Shown here piece by piece: positions 42,765-51,738 of a DNA stretch of 57,328 bases. Numbering within the stretch: the stretch's first letter is position 1; each line of letters starts with the position of its first letter. This DNA comes from Flavobacteriales bacterium UBA1937 (GTDB lineage Bacteria; Bacteroidota; Bacteroidia; Flavobacteriales; Weeksellaceae): NCBI GenBank assembly GCA_002337005.1, contig DDFD01000076.1:1-57328 (forward strand). Reading direction: 5' to 3'. Both the position numbers and the translations under genes were made by a program. A model generated the notes under the pieces. The model saw only the letters and a list, made by a program, of their open reading frames with translations, was not told the DNA's origin and ran no database searches.

Positions 42765-43817
42765 TTAAAATTTATAACTTGGGTTGATAGAAACTAAAGA
42801 ATTTGAGGTTTTACTCAATGTTTGACTTTGTTTTCCATCAGAAAGACTTTCTTTTTCTGTAGTATTTAGTTTAAGATTAGAACCCAGAATCCAGCCTGTG
42901 TTAGCATCTATTCTAATAGTTCCGTTTTGGTTTCCTTCTAGACTTATAGAGTGCGACATTCCGTTTTTAGATTCGGACTTTGCTTTTCTTGGAATTCCTC
43001 CTTTTACCGCAATTTCTGCAATTCCGTTTTCTACTTTGGTAAGGGTATATGTGGTAGAAATTTTGATGCTACCATCTGGTGTTACATTTTCTGTTTCAGT
43101 CCAGCTTTGTCCTATTTTAGCACCTTTTACTGGGAATATTGAAATGTTTTTACCAAATTGTTCTTTCAGGGATTTTTCATTAAAACTTTGTTTGAAACTA
43201 TCCATGAAATTTTTAGATTGCGCAACATCTTTTATAGTGGCAGCCGCCGCTTTGCTTATTTTTTGATAAACAGGTTCGAAACCGCTAATAGAAGTAATTT
43301 TTCCTGTTTTATCCATTTTCATTTTCAGCCCGTTTCCTACCTGTGCTTTTTGGATTTCCCACATAAATTTTTGCTGAGGATCAGTTGGTGCACTTCCTTT
43401 AGTATCAATACTTTGGGTTTTTCCTTGTGACGAAGCAGACAATCTTTTTCCTACCAAATTCATGGTAATATCGTAGTTTCCTTTTTCATCTATACTATTT
43501 ACTGTAAATGTCATTTCATCGGTAGATTCATTGGTTCCAGTCATAGATTTACTCCCGTTAGACATTGTTTGTGTATCCCTTTGGTAAGTAGTAAAAGGAT
43601 ATGTTTTGCCTTTTTCTAGTTTAAAAGTAGAATAGTACACTCCTAGAGAATCTTTAATCGCAGGATTTTCCACTTTTGCCGTTTCTTTTTCTTCTACAGG
43701 AACTTCTACAGTGATGGATTTTCCGGTTTTAGGGTCAACTTTAGTTACCGTTTGAGTTTCTTTTTTACAAGAAATAATTGCTATTGAAAGCAGCGCAATT
43801 GCCGTTATTTTTTTCAT
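42765..43817 (-). CDS. DUF6263-family lipoprotein
   Basis: 350 residues with a lipobox (IALLSIAIISC, Cys17). After a charged linker the mature protein is beta-rich, with repeated patterns such as KLEKGKTYPFTTYQRDTQTM, GNYDITMNLVGKRL, NGLKMKMDKTGKITSISGFE and IRIDANTGWILGSNLKLNTT, typical of DUF6263. It is probably outer-membrane anchored facing the periplasm. It is the first of three genes (DUF6263, DUF4834, YfhO) in one direction. Confidence 0.78.
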   Translation of the reverse strand: MKKITAIALLSIAIISCKKETQTVTKVDPKTGKSITVEVPVEEKETAKVENPAIKDSLGVYYSTFKLEKGKTYPFTTYQRDTQTMSNGSKSMTGTNESTDEMTFTVNSIDEKGNYDITMNLVGKRLSASSQGKTQSIDTKGSAPTDPQQKFMWEIQKAQVGNGLKMKMDKTGKITSISGFEPVYQKISKAAAATIKDVAQSKNFMDSFKQSFNEKSLKEQFGKNISIFPVKGAKIGQSWTETENVTPDGSIKISTTYTLTKVENGIAEIAVKGGIPRKAKSESKNGMSHSISLEGNQNGTIRIDANTGWILGSNLKLNTTEKESLSDGKQSQTLSKTSNSLVSINPSYKF

Positions 43818-43923
43818 TAAATTAATTTTAAATTTTATTGTTTTTGTGAGGAACGAAGCAATCTATTTTTAGAAGCACCCGTTTTCTCTATTTTTTACTT
43901 TCAGACCTGCTTTCCGTTACAAT

Positions 43924-44014
43924 CTGTCATTGCGAAGACGTTAGTAAAACGTTTGAAGCAATCCATTAATTGAAACATATTGCTTTGCTACAAAAGTTTC
44001 GCTCGCAATAACAG
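43924..44014. repeat. Intergenic palindromic repeat, GTCATTGCGAA type
   Basis: CTGTCATTGCGA (43924-43935) and TCGCAATAACAG (44003-44014) are complementary with one mismatch; inside, AAGCAAT and ATTGCTT pair as well, giving a 91-bp hairpin element. A partial copy (GAGGAACGAAGCAATCT, about 43848-43864) lies just before it. Confidence 0.7.
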
Positions 44015-44057
44015 GATTTCCACTTCAATCAGGGCTATTATTTACTTTTCAGTTTTT

Positions 44058-44606
44058 CTATTGAATTGTTATTTTTTTTACTTTTTTATAAACTTCTAAT
44101 AAATATTTTACTCCCTCTTTGTTTTCATTATAGTTATAGCTAAACAAAATAAGTTCATTTTCTGAAACTTTATGAATTTTAAAATAATTTGTTCCTTTAT
44201 TGCACTCATCTTCATCTAAAGAGACACGTATAATTCTTCTTGTGTTTGGAAGATAAACTAGTTTTTTACTTTCTTTTGTTTCTGGAAAATTACTTTTAGG
44301 AATATTTAATATACTAGTAATTATATTATTTTTAACAATATAACTAGTTTGCATATCATAATGAGATTCATAAAAATCATTACTTCCCACAAATTTTTCA
44401 TGTAATATATTTCTCTCTATTCCTTTGTCATCAATGTTTTTTTCAAATTTCCATTCACCTTGTAATAAATTTAAAATTTCATCAAATGATTTAGTTGTAG
44501 TTAAAGAATCTTCAATTACTTCTCTTTCTTCAACTTTACAAATATATTTTTGTGAAGAGTGAAAATTAAATAGGAGACTTATGAATAAAATTAAGATGTT
44601 TTTCAT
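44058..44606 (-). CDS. Exported protein, lipocalin-like length, unknown function
   Basis: The ATG at 44606 gives 182 residues with a signal peptide (ILILFISLLFNFHSSQ); an upstream start overlaps the rlmB stop and adds a polar leader. The mature part contains EILNLLQGEWKFEKN, reminiscent of lipocalin-like proteins (LxGxWxF), and beta-rich stretches (SYIVKNNIITSILNI, TRRIIRVSLDEDE, ELILFSYNYNENK). No catalytic motif. A lipocalin-like barrel is a guess. Confidence 0.65.
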   Translation of the reverse strand: MKNILILFISLLFNFHSSQKYICKVEEREVIEDSLTTTKSFDEILNLLQGEWKFEKNIDDKGIERNILHEKFVGSNDFYESHYDMQTSYIVKNNIITSILNIPKSNFPETKESKKLVYLPNTRRIIRVSLDEDECNKGTNYFKIHKVSENELILFSYNYNENKEGVKYLLEVYKKVKKITIQ

Positions 44607-44631
44607 GGAATTGATAATTGTATTATAGTAT

Positions 44632-45495
44632 TTAAATAACAATCTTCTGTCTCACCGCTTCATAAAGAATCGCTCCACAAGCTACAGAAACGTTCAGAGA
44701 TTGTGTTTTTCCAGTGATGGGTAATTTTATTTTTTCGTCTGCGTGGTGCATTACTTCTTTAGAAATTCCTGTTTCTTCATTTCCCATTACGATGGCGCAA
44801 GGTTCAGAAAAATTGGCGTCATAAATTAGTTTATCCGCTTTTTCAGTCGCTGCAAAAACTGTAACACCAGATTGTTGAAGAAAATCTACCACGTGAGCCA
44901 GATTGTTTTCTTTACAAATTTTCACATTATACAATGCTCCAGCAGAGGTTTTAATCGCATCAGAATTGATAGGAGCAGCCCCTTTATCAGGAATTACAAT
45001 GGCATCTATTCCTACACACTCTGCGGTTCTGGCAATCGCTCCAAAATTTCTTACATCTGTCAATCTGTCTAAAATCAGAAGAAACGGAACTTTGCCTTCC
45101 TCAAAAATCTGTGGCAATAAATCTTCAATCTTATAAAACGGAATTTCTGAAATAAATGCTACAACACCTTGGTGATTTTTTCTGGTAAAGCGGTTTAGTT
45201 TTTCTATAGGAACGGTATTGGGTCTTATGTTATGCTTTTTCAGTAATTTTTTTAAATCAGCATAAATGTCACCTTGCAAACCACCTTGCACAAAAATTTT
45301 GTCGATGGTTTTTCCAGCTTCTATCGCTTCCATTACAGGTCTTAAACCAAAAATGAAATCTTCCGTTTTGTGTTCCGAGTTTTCTTGGTCTCGTTCAAAA
45401 TTTCTTGGTTTATCAAAACGTGGTTTTCTATCGAAATTTTTTGGTGCAAAATTTCTTTTCTCTCCCGAATTATATTTTTTATTGAATTCTCCCAA
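44632..45495 (-). CDS. rlmB: 23S rRNA (guanosine-2'-O-)-methyltransferase, RlmB type
   Basis: 287 residues: a basic, Lys/Arg/Phe-rich extension (1-45), the SpoU substrate-binding domain (FIFGLRPVMEAIEAGKTIDK), then a SPOUT methyltransferase domain with motif 1 DRLTDVRNFGAIARTAE, motif 2 AIVMGNEETGIS and motif 3 LPITGKTQSLNVSVACGA. The trefoil-knot enzyme methylates the 2'-O of a guanosine in the 23S rRNA (G2251 in E. coli) using SAM. Other TrmH-family targets are possible; the RlmB assignment follows the overall layout. The extension is unusual and may help RNA binding. Confidence 0.88.
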   Translation of the reverse strand: MGEFNKKYNSGEKRNFAPKNFDRKPRFDKPRNFERDQENSEHKTEDFIFGLRPVMEAIEAGKTIDKIFVQGGLQGDIYADLKKLLKKHNIRPNTVPIEKLNRFTRKNHQGVVAFISEIPFYKIEDLLPQIFEEGKVPFLLILDRLTDVRNFGAIARTAECVGIDAIVIPDKGAAPINSDAIKTSAGALYNVKICKENNLAHVVDFLQQSGVTVFAATEKADKLIYDANFSEPCAIVMGNEETGISKEVMHHADEKIKLPITGKTQSLNVSVACGAILYEAVRQKIVI

Positions 45496-45496
45496 T

Positions 45497-45524
45497 TTTT
45501 TAATTCTTAATTTTTAATTCTTAT
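45497..45524. repeat. 7-bp-period array filling the rlmB-dinB gap
   Basis: Four heptamers, TTTTTAA, TTCTTAA, TTTTTAA, TTCTTAT, fill the 29-bp gap almost exactly. Confidence 0.6.
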
Positions 45525-45995
45525 TTAAAACTGTTCTCCAGCCAAAGCTCTTTTTTGTGCCATTGCATAGCCGAAATGTAAACTTTCGTGCATATTATTG
45601 AAGATGATAGCATCTTGAATATTCTTTAAATCAATTCCAAAACTGGTAGAATATGCTGTATAATCTGTAAAAAAATCATCATCATAATCTTTCATCAATA
45701 TTTTAGAAGTTTCTATCAAAAGAAATCCTAAATCCTCAATTTCAGATTCCGAAACGTTTAAGTTGGGTAAAGTTCCTTTTTTATAAGTATCTACCCAGTA
45801 TTTATCTATTCTAAAGGCATTTCCGCTAAGGTAATAGCAAAGCAATTGTTGAGTAGCTACGCAGTGTGCTATGTTCCAATAGATATTATTGTTAAAACCA
45901 TCTGGTATGGTCATTAAATCTTTGTGTGATGTGCCTTGTAATATTTTTAATAAGTTTTTTCTTACCGCTCTATGATTTTGAAAATGAGTATTCAT
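45525..45995 (-). CDS. DinB-family protein
   Basis: The ATG at 45995 gives 156 residues; an earlier ATG at 46019 only adds Ile/Lys codons. The four-helix DinB fold is indicated by the conserved metal-ligand pattern: His44 (NIAHCVATQQLL) and the pair His136/His140 (NMHESLHFGYAM). DinB/YfiT-like proteins include thiol-dependent metalloenzymes and damage-inducible proteins of unknown role. Same direction as rlmB, which lies downstream after 29 bp. Confidence 0.85.
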   Translation of the reverse strand: MNTHFQNHRAVRKNLLKILQGTSHKDLMTIPDGFNNNIYWNIAHCVATQQLLCYYLSGNAFRIDKYWVDTYKKGTLPNLNVSESEIEDLGFLLIETSKILMKDYDDDFFTDYTAYSTSFGIDLKNIQDAIIFNNMHESLHFGYAMAQKRALAGEQF

Positions 45996-46036
45996 TTTAA
46001 TTTTAATTTTAATCTCCAAAAATACTGAAATTGTAT

Positions 46037-46190
46037 GGAAGTTGGAAGTTGGAAGTCGGAAGATTTTTATAAATTATTCTTAAAGTTTTTGAAAGGATTC
46101 AATTTGATGATTTTCAATGTTTTAACGCTGCGTTTTAATACTGATTTTAACATCATTTTTTTAACTTCTGACTTCCGACTTCCGACTTCC
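46037..46190. repeat. Inverted pair of 7-bp-period arrays
   Basis: Left array: GGAAGTT, GGAAGTT, GGAAGTC, GGAAGAT (46037-46064). Right array: AACTTCT and three GACTTCC (46163-46190). They are complementary over about 26 bp (some G-U) around a 98-bp loop in the divergent dinB/moxR gap. Confidence 0.75.
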
Positions 46191-46234
46191 CGCTTTTTTT
46201 AACAAACTTTAACCAAAAATTGGCATTAATTGTG

Positions 46235-46264
46235 TTGCAAATTCCTTGAAAATCGTGAAATTTA
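46235..46264 (+). promoter_or_regulatory. Candidate promoter of the Bat operon
   Basis: TTG (46235-46237), exactly 19 nt, then GAAATTTA (46257-46264), two mismatches to TAnnTTTG. It lies about 22 bp before the moxR ATG and predicts a start near 46271. Confidence 0.4.
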
Positions 46265-46285
46265 CAGTCTAATTTTTCTAAAATT

Positions 46286-47290
46286 ATGCAAGAACTTAAT
46301 CAAGCGGAAGATATTAAACAGCTTACAGAAAAAGTAAAAGAACAGAACATTTACTTTTCTTTATTAAAAAAGGAAATCAACAGAGCAATTATCGGGCAAG
46401 AATATATGGTAGATAGACTTTTGATAGGTCTATTAGGAAACGGGCATGTTTTGCTAGAAGGAGTGCCAGGTTTGGCAAAAACATTGGCGATAAAAACCCT
46501 TTCGGAAGCTGTACACGGAGCGTTTTCTAGAATTCAGTTTACACCAGATTTATTACCTGCAGATGTAGTAGGAACTCAAATTTATAACGTAAAAGAAAAT
46601 GATTTTTCCATCAAAAAAGGACCTGTTTTTGCAAATTTTGTTTTGGCAGACGAAATTAATCGTGCTCCTGCAAAAGTGCAATCTGCACTTCTAGAAGTAA
46701 TGCAAGAAAAACAAGTTACCATTGGTGATGAAACGATGAAATTGCCAACTCCTTTCTTGGTTTTGGCAACACAAAATCCTATAGATCAGGAAGGAACGTA
46801 TCTTTTGCCAGAAGCACAAACCGATCGTTTTATGCTGAAATGTAAAATTGATTATCCTGAATTTGAAGATGAAAGACAAGTGATGAGAATGGTTTCTACT
46901 TCTGAAATTCCACAAATAAAACCTGTGATTTCTTTGGAGCAAATTGTAGAAGCCAAGAAAATCATCAATCAAATTTATTTAGACGAAAAAATTGAGAAAT
47001 ATATTCTCGATATGGTTTTCGCGACTAGATTTCCTGAAAAATATGGACTCTCAGAACTGAAAAATTACATCAGTTTCGGTGCGTCTCCTAGAGCTTCTAT
47101 TAATTTGGCGATTGCTTCCAGAGCTTATGCTTTTTTGAAAGGAAGAGCATTTGTAATTCCAGAAGATGTGAAAGCGATTGCAAAAGATGTTCTTCGTCAC
47201 AGAATTGGTTTAAGTTTCGAAGCGGAAGCAGAAGATGTAGATTCAGACGCAATTGTGGATAAGATTTTGGGGAAAGTTTCTGCTCCGTAA
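46286..47290 (+). CDS. MoxR-family AAA+ ATPase
   Basis: 334 residues: Walker A GVPGLAKT (59-66), Walker B (FVLADEINRAP), sensor 1 (LVLATQNPIDQEGTYLLPEAQ) and a C-terminal lid (SFGASPRASINLAIASRAYA). MoxR ATPases act as chaperones that assemble or activate partner complexes, often with VWA-domain proteins. Here it is the first gene of a Bat-type operon with DUF58 and two VWA proteins, the usual Bacteroidetes order. Confidence 0.94.
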   Translation: MQELNQAEDIKQLTEKVKEQNIYFSLLKKEINRAIIGQEYMVDRLLIGLLGNGHVLLEGVPGLAKTLAIKTLSEAVHGAFSRIQFTPDLLPADVVGTQIYNVKENDFSIKKGPVFANFVLADEINRAPAKVQSALLEVMQEKQVTIGDETMKLPTPFLVLATQNPIDQEGTYLLPEAQTDRFMLKCKIDYPEFEDERQVMRMVSTSEIPQIKPVISLEQIVEAKKIINQIYLDEKIEKYILDMVFATRFPEKYGLSELKNYISFGASPRASINLAIASRAYAFLKGRAFVIPEDVKAIAKDVLRHRIGLSFEAEAEDVDSDAIVDKILGKVSAP

Positions 47291-47302
47291 AGTAAATCTA
47301 TT

Positions 47303-47770
47303 ATGGGACAAGATATAAGTTTAATTGTTACTAGAGATCATATTAAAGACATATCGGAAAATATATCTCACTTATATAGAAACGGATTTTTAATAATAAA
47401 TTTAAAAAAATCTGAATTTGACTATTTTGTTTATCGAGTTTTGAGGTCATACAAAACAGAAATAAATGATTATTTAGATGAAAATTTTGATTTTATAAAT
47501 GTTATTAAAGAGTTAGGGATAAAAAATTTTTTAGCTATTCATGAAGCAGATTGGGGAGGTATTCCTTCAAGTGATACCAATTTTGCTGTAATCGATGAAA
47601 ACGTTATTATTGAATCAATATCAGTTATTGATTTTGAAATTTATGAAGATGACTTATTTATTGAAATTCCTGAAAATACAATAGATGCAATGAAGGTCTT
47701 AAATTATAGGGATGATTTTGAATCTTTTCAAAATTACTTTGATTTTGTAAGGATTTTTGAGGATAAATAA
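47303..47770 (+). CDS. Unrecognised acidic protein inserted in the Bat operon
   Basis: 155 residues, no signal peptide or membrane helix. It is rich in Asp, Glu, Ile and Phe (YLDENFDFINVIKELGIKNF, VIDENVIIESISVIDFEIY, FQNYFDFVRIFEDK). No domain recognised. It lies 12 bp after moxR and 8 bp before the DUF58 gene, two genes that are normally adjacent, and its sequence looks even more AT-rich than its neighbours, so it may be a recent addition. Confidence 0.68.
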   Translation: MGQDISLIVTRDHIKDISENISHLYRNGFLIINLKKSEFDYFVYRVLRSYKTEINDYLDENFDFINVIKELGIKNFLAIHEADWGGIPSSDTNFAVIDENVIIESISVIDFEIYEDDLFIEIPENTIDAMKVLNYRDDFESFQNYFDFVRIFEDK

Positions 47771-47778
47771 TTAGTGTG

Positions 47779-48642
47779 ATGCAAATAAAAGATATTGTAA
47801 AAAAAGTAAAACAAATAGAAATCCGAACTAGGAAGAGAACGGAAAACACTTTGATGGGGCAATATCACAGCGCTTTTAAAGGTCAAGGTATGACTTTTTC
47901 TGAGGTTCGTCCGTATCAATTTGGTGATGATATCCGTAGAATTGATTGGAATAAAACGGCGCGTTTTAAGGAACCTTATGTAAAAGTAATGGAAGAAGAA
48001 CGCGAACTGACGATGATGCTTTTGGTAGATATTTCCGCTTCTATGAATTATGGAACAAAAGTGCAACTGAAACGTGAATTGGTAGCAGAAATTTCGGCAA
48101 GTTTAGGATTTTCGGCGGCAGGAAATAACGATAAAGTTGGGCTGATTTTGTTTGCAGATAAAGTATATAAAGTAATTCCCCCGCAAAAAGGGAGAAAACA
48201 TATTTTGGCAATTATTTCTACGGTTTTGACGGTAGATTATGTGGAAGCCGAAGCCAATATTGATGTAGCTTTAGAATATATGATGCACGTTTTTAAGAAA
48301 AAATCTTTGGCGTTTTTGTTCTCTGATTTTGCAGATGATTTTGATGATAAATTACTAAAAATTGCTTCTAAAAAACATCAATTGTTGGGAATGAGAATTT
48401 TTGATGATAAAGACAATGAAATTCCTGATGTTGGTTATGCTTTCTTCCGAGATGTAGAAACGGGGAAACAAATTTGGGTAAATACTTCTAATAAAAGATG
48501 GCGATACAATTATACCGAAGCGAAAAAAATAAAGGTTAAAGAAATTAAAGATGCTTTTGAGAAGAGTTCTGCAAGTTTTGTAGAGGTAAAAGCTGAAGAT
48601 GATTATACCAAATTACTGTATAATTATTTTCAGAAAAAATAA
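47779..48642 (+). CDS. DUF58 protein with VWA-like domain
   Basis: The ATG at 47779 is preferred to the GTG just before it. 287 residues with the DUF58 core (GQGMTFSEVRPYQFGDDIRRIDWN, near 35-58) and a VWA-like fold with a metal-site motif DISAS (84-88) and a later Asp (LFSDFADDFDD). DUF58 proteins accompany MoxR ATPases and are likely clients. No membrane helices are predicted, so it is cytoplasmic, unlike BatA and BatB. Confidence 0.9.
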   Translation: MQIKDIVKKVKQIEIRTRKRTENTLMGQYHSAFKGQGMTFSEVRPYQFGDDIRRIDWNKTARFKEPYVKVMEEERELTMMLLVDISASMNYGTKVQLKRELVAEISASLGFSAAGNNDKVGLILFADKVYKVIPPQKGRKHILAIISTVLTVDYVEAEANIDVALEYMMHVFKKKSLAFLFSDFADDFDDKLLKIASKKHQLLGMRIFDDKDNEIPDVGYAFFRDVETGKQIWVNTSNKRWRYNYTEAKKIKVKEIKDAFEKSSASFVEVKAEDDYTKLLYNYFQKK

Positions 48643-48692
48643 ATTGATATGATGATGAAATGATGTGGTAATGTGATAATTAATGTAAAGTA

Positions 48693-49604
48693 ATGAATTT
48701 GATTTCAAAAAAAATAAAAATATTTTTCTTTTTCTTATTAAGTGTTTTGGCTTTTGCGCAGACCCTTTCGTCTAATCTTTCTAAAGACAAAATTGCTTTA
48801 GGAGAGAAGGTTACGTTTAGAGTATCTGTAAATAATCTAAAAGGTAGAGATGTAATTTCTATGCCCAAAAACCAGTTGATGCCATTCCATTTTGAGGAAA
48901 CTAAAGATGATATTACGAAGACTTTTGATAATTACAGCAGAACAATAGAGTTTCAAATATTTGATGAAGGTAAATATACTATTCCGCCTTTAGAATTTTC
49001 AATAGATGGCGAAGTACTGAAAACCATTCCTTATGAAATTACGGTCTATAATCCTGTAAATGCAGATGAACAGATTAGTGATATTATGAATAACAAGCAA
49101 GTAGAACTAGGCTGGAAGGATTATTGGGAAATGTATAAATGGTATGTTTTGGGTACTTTTATTGTTATAGCTTTATTATTTGTATTCTTAGGAATGTTTA
49201 AAAATGGAGTCTTTAGGAAAAATAATAAAGAAAAACCTCTTGTTCATAAAACACTCTTAGATTTAAAAAATCTCGAGAAAAAGAAATATGCAGAGAATGG
49301 TAATTTTAGAATGTTTTATGTAGAATTAATAGACATTACCAGAGAGTTTTTGACCAAGCAGTATCATATTCCGGCAGATGTATTATTAACAGATGATTTG
49401 ATAGATTTAATGAAACATACCAATAAAATTTCAATAGAAAACGAAAAAGTAGTAGAAGAAATATTTCTGAGAGGTGATTTGGTAAAATTTGCCAAAACTT
49501 TTCCTACCAAAGAATTGATGCAGAAAGATTTCGGTGAGATTTATGATTTTGTAGAGCGCTCTACGGTAGATATAGAAGCAGAACATTTAAGAGAGGTACA
49601 TTAA
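48693..49604 (+). CDS. Exported/membrane protein of the Bat operon with BatD-like N-terminus
   Basis: 303 residues: signal peptide (FFFFLLSVLAFAQ), a beta-sandwich-like domain (LGEKVTFRVSVNNLKG, RTIEFQIFDEGKYTIPPLEF) similar in style to BatD repeats, one membrane helix at about 151-168 (WYVLGTFIVIALLFVFLG) and a helical cytoplasmic tail (FRMFYVELIDITREFLTKQY). Proteins of this layout regularly sit between DUF58 and BatA in Bacteroidetes. A role in assembling the Bat complex is inferred. Confidence 0.78.
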   Translation: MNLISKKIKIFFFFLLSVLAFAQTLSSNLSKDKIALGEKVTFRVSVNNLKGRDVISMPKNQLMPFHFEETKDDITKTFDNYSRTIEFQIFDEGKYTIPPLEFSIDGEVLKTIPYEITVYNPVNADEQISDIMNNKQVELGWKDYWEMYKWYVLGTFIVIALLFVFLGMFKNGVFRKNNKEKPLVHKTLLDLKNLEKKKYAENGNFRMFYVELIDITREFLTKQYHIPADVLLTDDLIDLMKHTNKISIENEKVVEEIFLRGDLVKFAKTFPTKELMQKDFGEIYDFVERSTVDIEAEHLREVH

Positions 49605-49605
49605 G

Positions 49606-50589
49606 ATGAATTTTGAATTCCATAATCCCTATTTTTTAGCACTTTTTTTGCTTTTTATTCCTTTGATTGTTAAGGATTTTGCAAAGAAGAAAAAGTCAGG
49701 AATTAATGTTCCCACTACCAAAAATATGTTGGTAAGTGGTAGATTTAGCTTGATTCAGAGATTTTTAAAAATTACCAAGTATATTATTTTGTCGGGGCTC
49801 ATTTTAGCATTGGCTAGACCTAGAACTTTTACCGTAACAGATGACAGAGACGAGAGCCAAGGTATAGATATTTTCTTGGCAGTAGATGTTTCACCTAGTA
49901 TGTTAGCAAAAGATTTAGAACCTGATAGAATTACTGCACTTAAAAAAATAGCTACTGATTTTGTTAAAAAAAGATCTGGAGATAGGCTAGGATTGGTAGA
50001 ATATTGGGGAGAAGCCATCACCAAAGTGCCACTTACTACAGACCATCAGGTTATTTTGGATGAAATCAAGGAAATGAACCCGAGTTTAGATTTATCTGGA
50101 ACTGCAATAGGAGAAGGGCTTTCTGTGGCGGTAAATCACCTGAAAAATAGCAAGGCAAAGAGTAAAATTATTATTTTGATGACAGACGGTGTAAATACCG
50201 TTCCTAATGCTATGCCACCACAAATTGCGGGTGAACTAGCCAAAAATTATGGAATTAAAGTTTATACCATTGGAATTGGGACTAATGGATACGCGCTTTT
50301 CCCAGTGATTGATGTTTTTGGAATTAGTTTTGAAGAACAAAAGGTAGAGATAGACGAAGCCACATTGTCTGAAATTGCCCATATTACAGGCGGAAAATAC
50401 TACAGAGCAACGTCTAATGAAAGTTTGATGAGCGTTTATAACGAAATAGATTCCTTAGAAAAATCAAAAATTAAAAGCAATAAAATTTATAATTACGATG
50501 AATATTTCAGAGTTTTTCTTTGGCTCTCTGTTGTTTTTTTGATGATTGATGCCTTACTAAGATGGAAAATTTTTAGAATATTTAATTAA
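49606..50589 (+). CDS. batA: BatA, membrane VWA-domain protein
   Basis: 327 residues: two N-terminal helices (about 10-25 and 55-72), a VWA domain with MIDAS motif DVSPS (94-98) and Thr/Asp positions (LDLSGTAIGEGL, ILMTDGVNT), and one C-terminal helix (VFLWLSVVFLMIDALL). Bat proteins were named for aerotolerance in Bacteroides; their mechanism is unclear. The gene starts 1 bp after the upstream stop. The family is certain; the symbol follows gene order. Confidence 0.9.
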   Translation: MNFEFHNPYFLALFLLFIPLIVKDFAKKKKSGINVPTTKNMLVSGRFSLIQRFLKITKYIILSGLILALARPRTFTVTDDRDESQGIDIFLAVDVSPSMLAKDLEPDRITALKKIATDFVKKRSGDRLGLVEYWGEAITKVPLTTDHQVILDEIKEMNPSLDLSGTAIGEGLSVAVNHLKNSKAKSKIIILMTDGVNTVPNAMPPQIAGELAKNYGIKVYTIGIGTNGYALFPVIDVFGISFEEQKVEIDEATLSEIAHITGGKYYRATSNESLMSVYNEIDSLEKSKIKSNKIYNYDEYFRVFLWLSVVFLMIDALLRWKIFRIFN

Positions 50590-50597
50590 ATAAGAGA

Positions 50598-51605
50598 ATG
50601 GATTTTAGTTTAGGAAATTATTGGTATCTCTTACTGTTACTGCTTTTACCAGTAGTAGCAATTTTGGTTTTTGGATTTAAGAAATGGAAGAAACAGAGAA
50701 AAAATATTTTTGCTGATGCTAAGTTTCACCAAGAACTCTATCCCAAAGGAAATGTTTTTTCTAAGATTTTCCCAATGTTGTATTTATTGGGGTTTTTGTT
50801 TCTCATTTTAGCAATGGTCGATTTTTTGAGTGGTAAAGAAGAAATGAAAATTCAGCAAAAAGTAAATTCAGTAATTTTTGTATTAGATGTTTCTAATTCT
50901 ATGAACGCAGAAGATGTAGCACCCTATAGACTTCAGCAGGCCAAAAACATTTTGAAAAATTGTCTTCAGCAGATGCATGATGATAAAGTAGGTATTGTAG
51001 TTTTTGCTGGTGAAGCACAGTCTATAATGCCATTAACATCTGACTATACTGCGGCAGAAACATACATAGACGCTATAGAGACCAATGTGATAAGAAGACA
51101 AGGAACAGATTTTCTGAAAGCGGTAGAAGTGGCGACTGATAAATTTAAAAATATACCAAAAGGTTCTAGAAAGATAGTATTAATAAGTGACGGTGAAGAT
51201 AATGAAGGAAATGAAAAAGCAGCAATAAAAGAAGCTAAAAATCAAGGAATTATCATTAATTCTATTGGTGTTGGTACAGATGAAGGAGCTCCTATTCCGG
51301 TGTATGTGTATGGTCAGTTAATGGGCTATAAAACAGATATGAATGATGAAACCGTTATTACCAAAAGACAAACAGAAGCTCTGATGTCTCTAGCTTACGA
51401 TACTGGAGGCGAGTATATAGATGGTAATAATTTAGCGGATTCTGTTTCTAAAATCTTGACAGCTTTGCAAACCCAAAAAGGTAATTCGCAAACAATGATT
51501 GATACCCAATCTGCAGTACATTATTATCAATGGTTTTTGAGTGTTTCTATACTTTTCTTTGTTTTGATATTTCTATTTAATCCTAAAAATGATTTTAATA
51601 TTTAG
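50598..51605 (+). CDS. batB: BatB, membrane VWA-domain protein
   Basis: 335 residues with the same plan as BatA: two N-terminal helices (YWYLLLLLLLPVVAILVFGF; YLLGFLFLILAMVDFL), a VWA domain with MIDAS motif DVSNS (97-101), RQGTDFLKA and LISDGEDNEGN, and a C-terminal helix (WFLSVSILFFVLIFLF). It follows BatA after 8 bp and probably pairs with it in the membrane. Confidence 0.9.
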   Translation: MDFSLGNYWYLLLLLLLPVVAILVFGFKKWKKQRKNIFADAKFHQELYPKGNVFSKIFPMLYLLGFLFLILAMVDFLSGKEEMKIQQKVNSVIFVLDVSNSMNAEDVAPYRLQQAKNILKNCLQQMHDDKVGIVVFAGEAQSIMPLTSDYTAAETYIDAIETNVIRRQGTDFLKAVEVATDKFKNIPKGSRKIVLISDGEDNEGNEKAAIKEAKNQGIIINSIGVGTDEGAPIPVYVYGQLMGYKTDMNDETVITKRQTEALMSLAYDTGGEYIDGNNLADSVSKILTALQTQKGNSQTMIDTQSAVHYYQWFLSVSILFFVLIFLFNPKNDFNI

Positions 51606-51722
51606 AGAATTTTTTTTGGATTTATTACTTTAATAAATAAGAAATTGTATTTTATTTCGTTATAAGTTGATTTTTATCATTTATTTAACATTTAGAAATA
51701 TCATTTTTAACATTTAAAGCAA

Positions 51723-51730
51723 TATTTTTG
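51723..51730 (+). promoter_or_regulatory. Candidate internal promoter before batC
   Basis: TATTTTTG matches TAnnTTTG and ends 8 bp before the batC ATG, in the largest gap (133 bp) of the operon. If used, the transcript would be almost leaderless. No TTG at -33 was found. Confidence 0.35.
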
Positions 51731-51738
51731 TAGAACAA

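Noticed and set aside
46222..46240. TGGCATTAATTGTGTTGC upstream of moxR as a sigma-54 promoter
   Set aside because: TGGCA and TTGC are present, but the spacing is three bases too long, and the inner TTG is two bases too short.
48643..48692. Another heptamer array before the BatD-like gene
   Set aside because: The TGATGTGG and TAATGTGA units fit a period of 8 better than 7 and the match is short.
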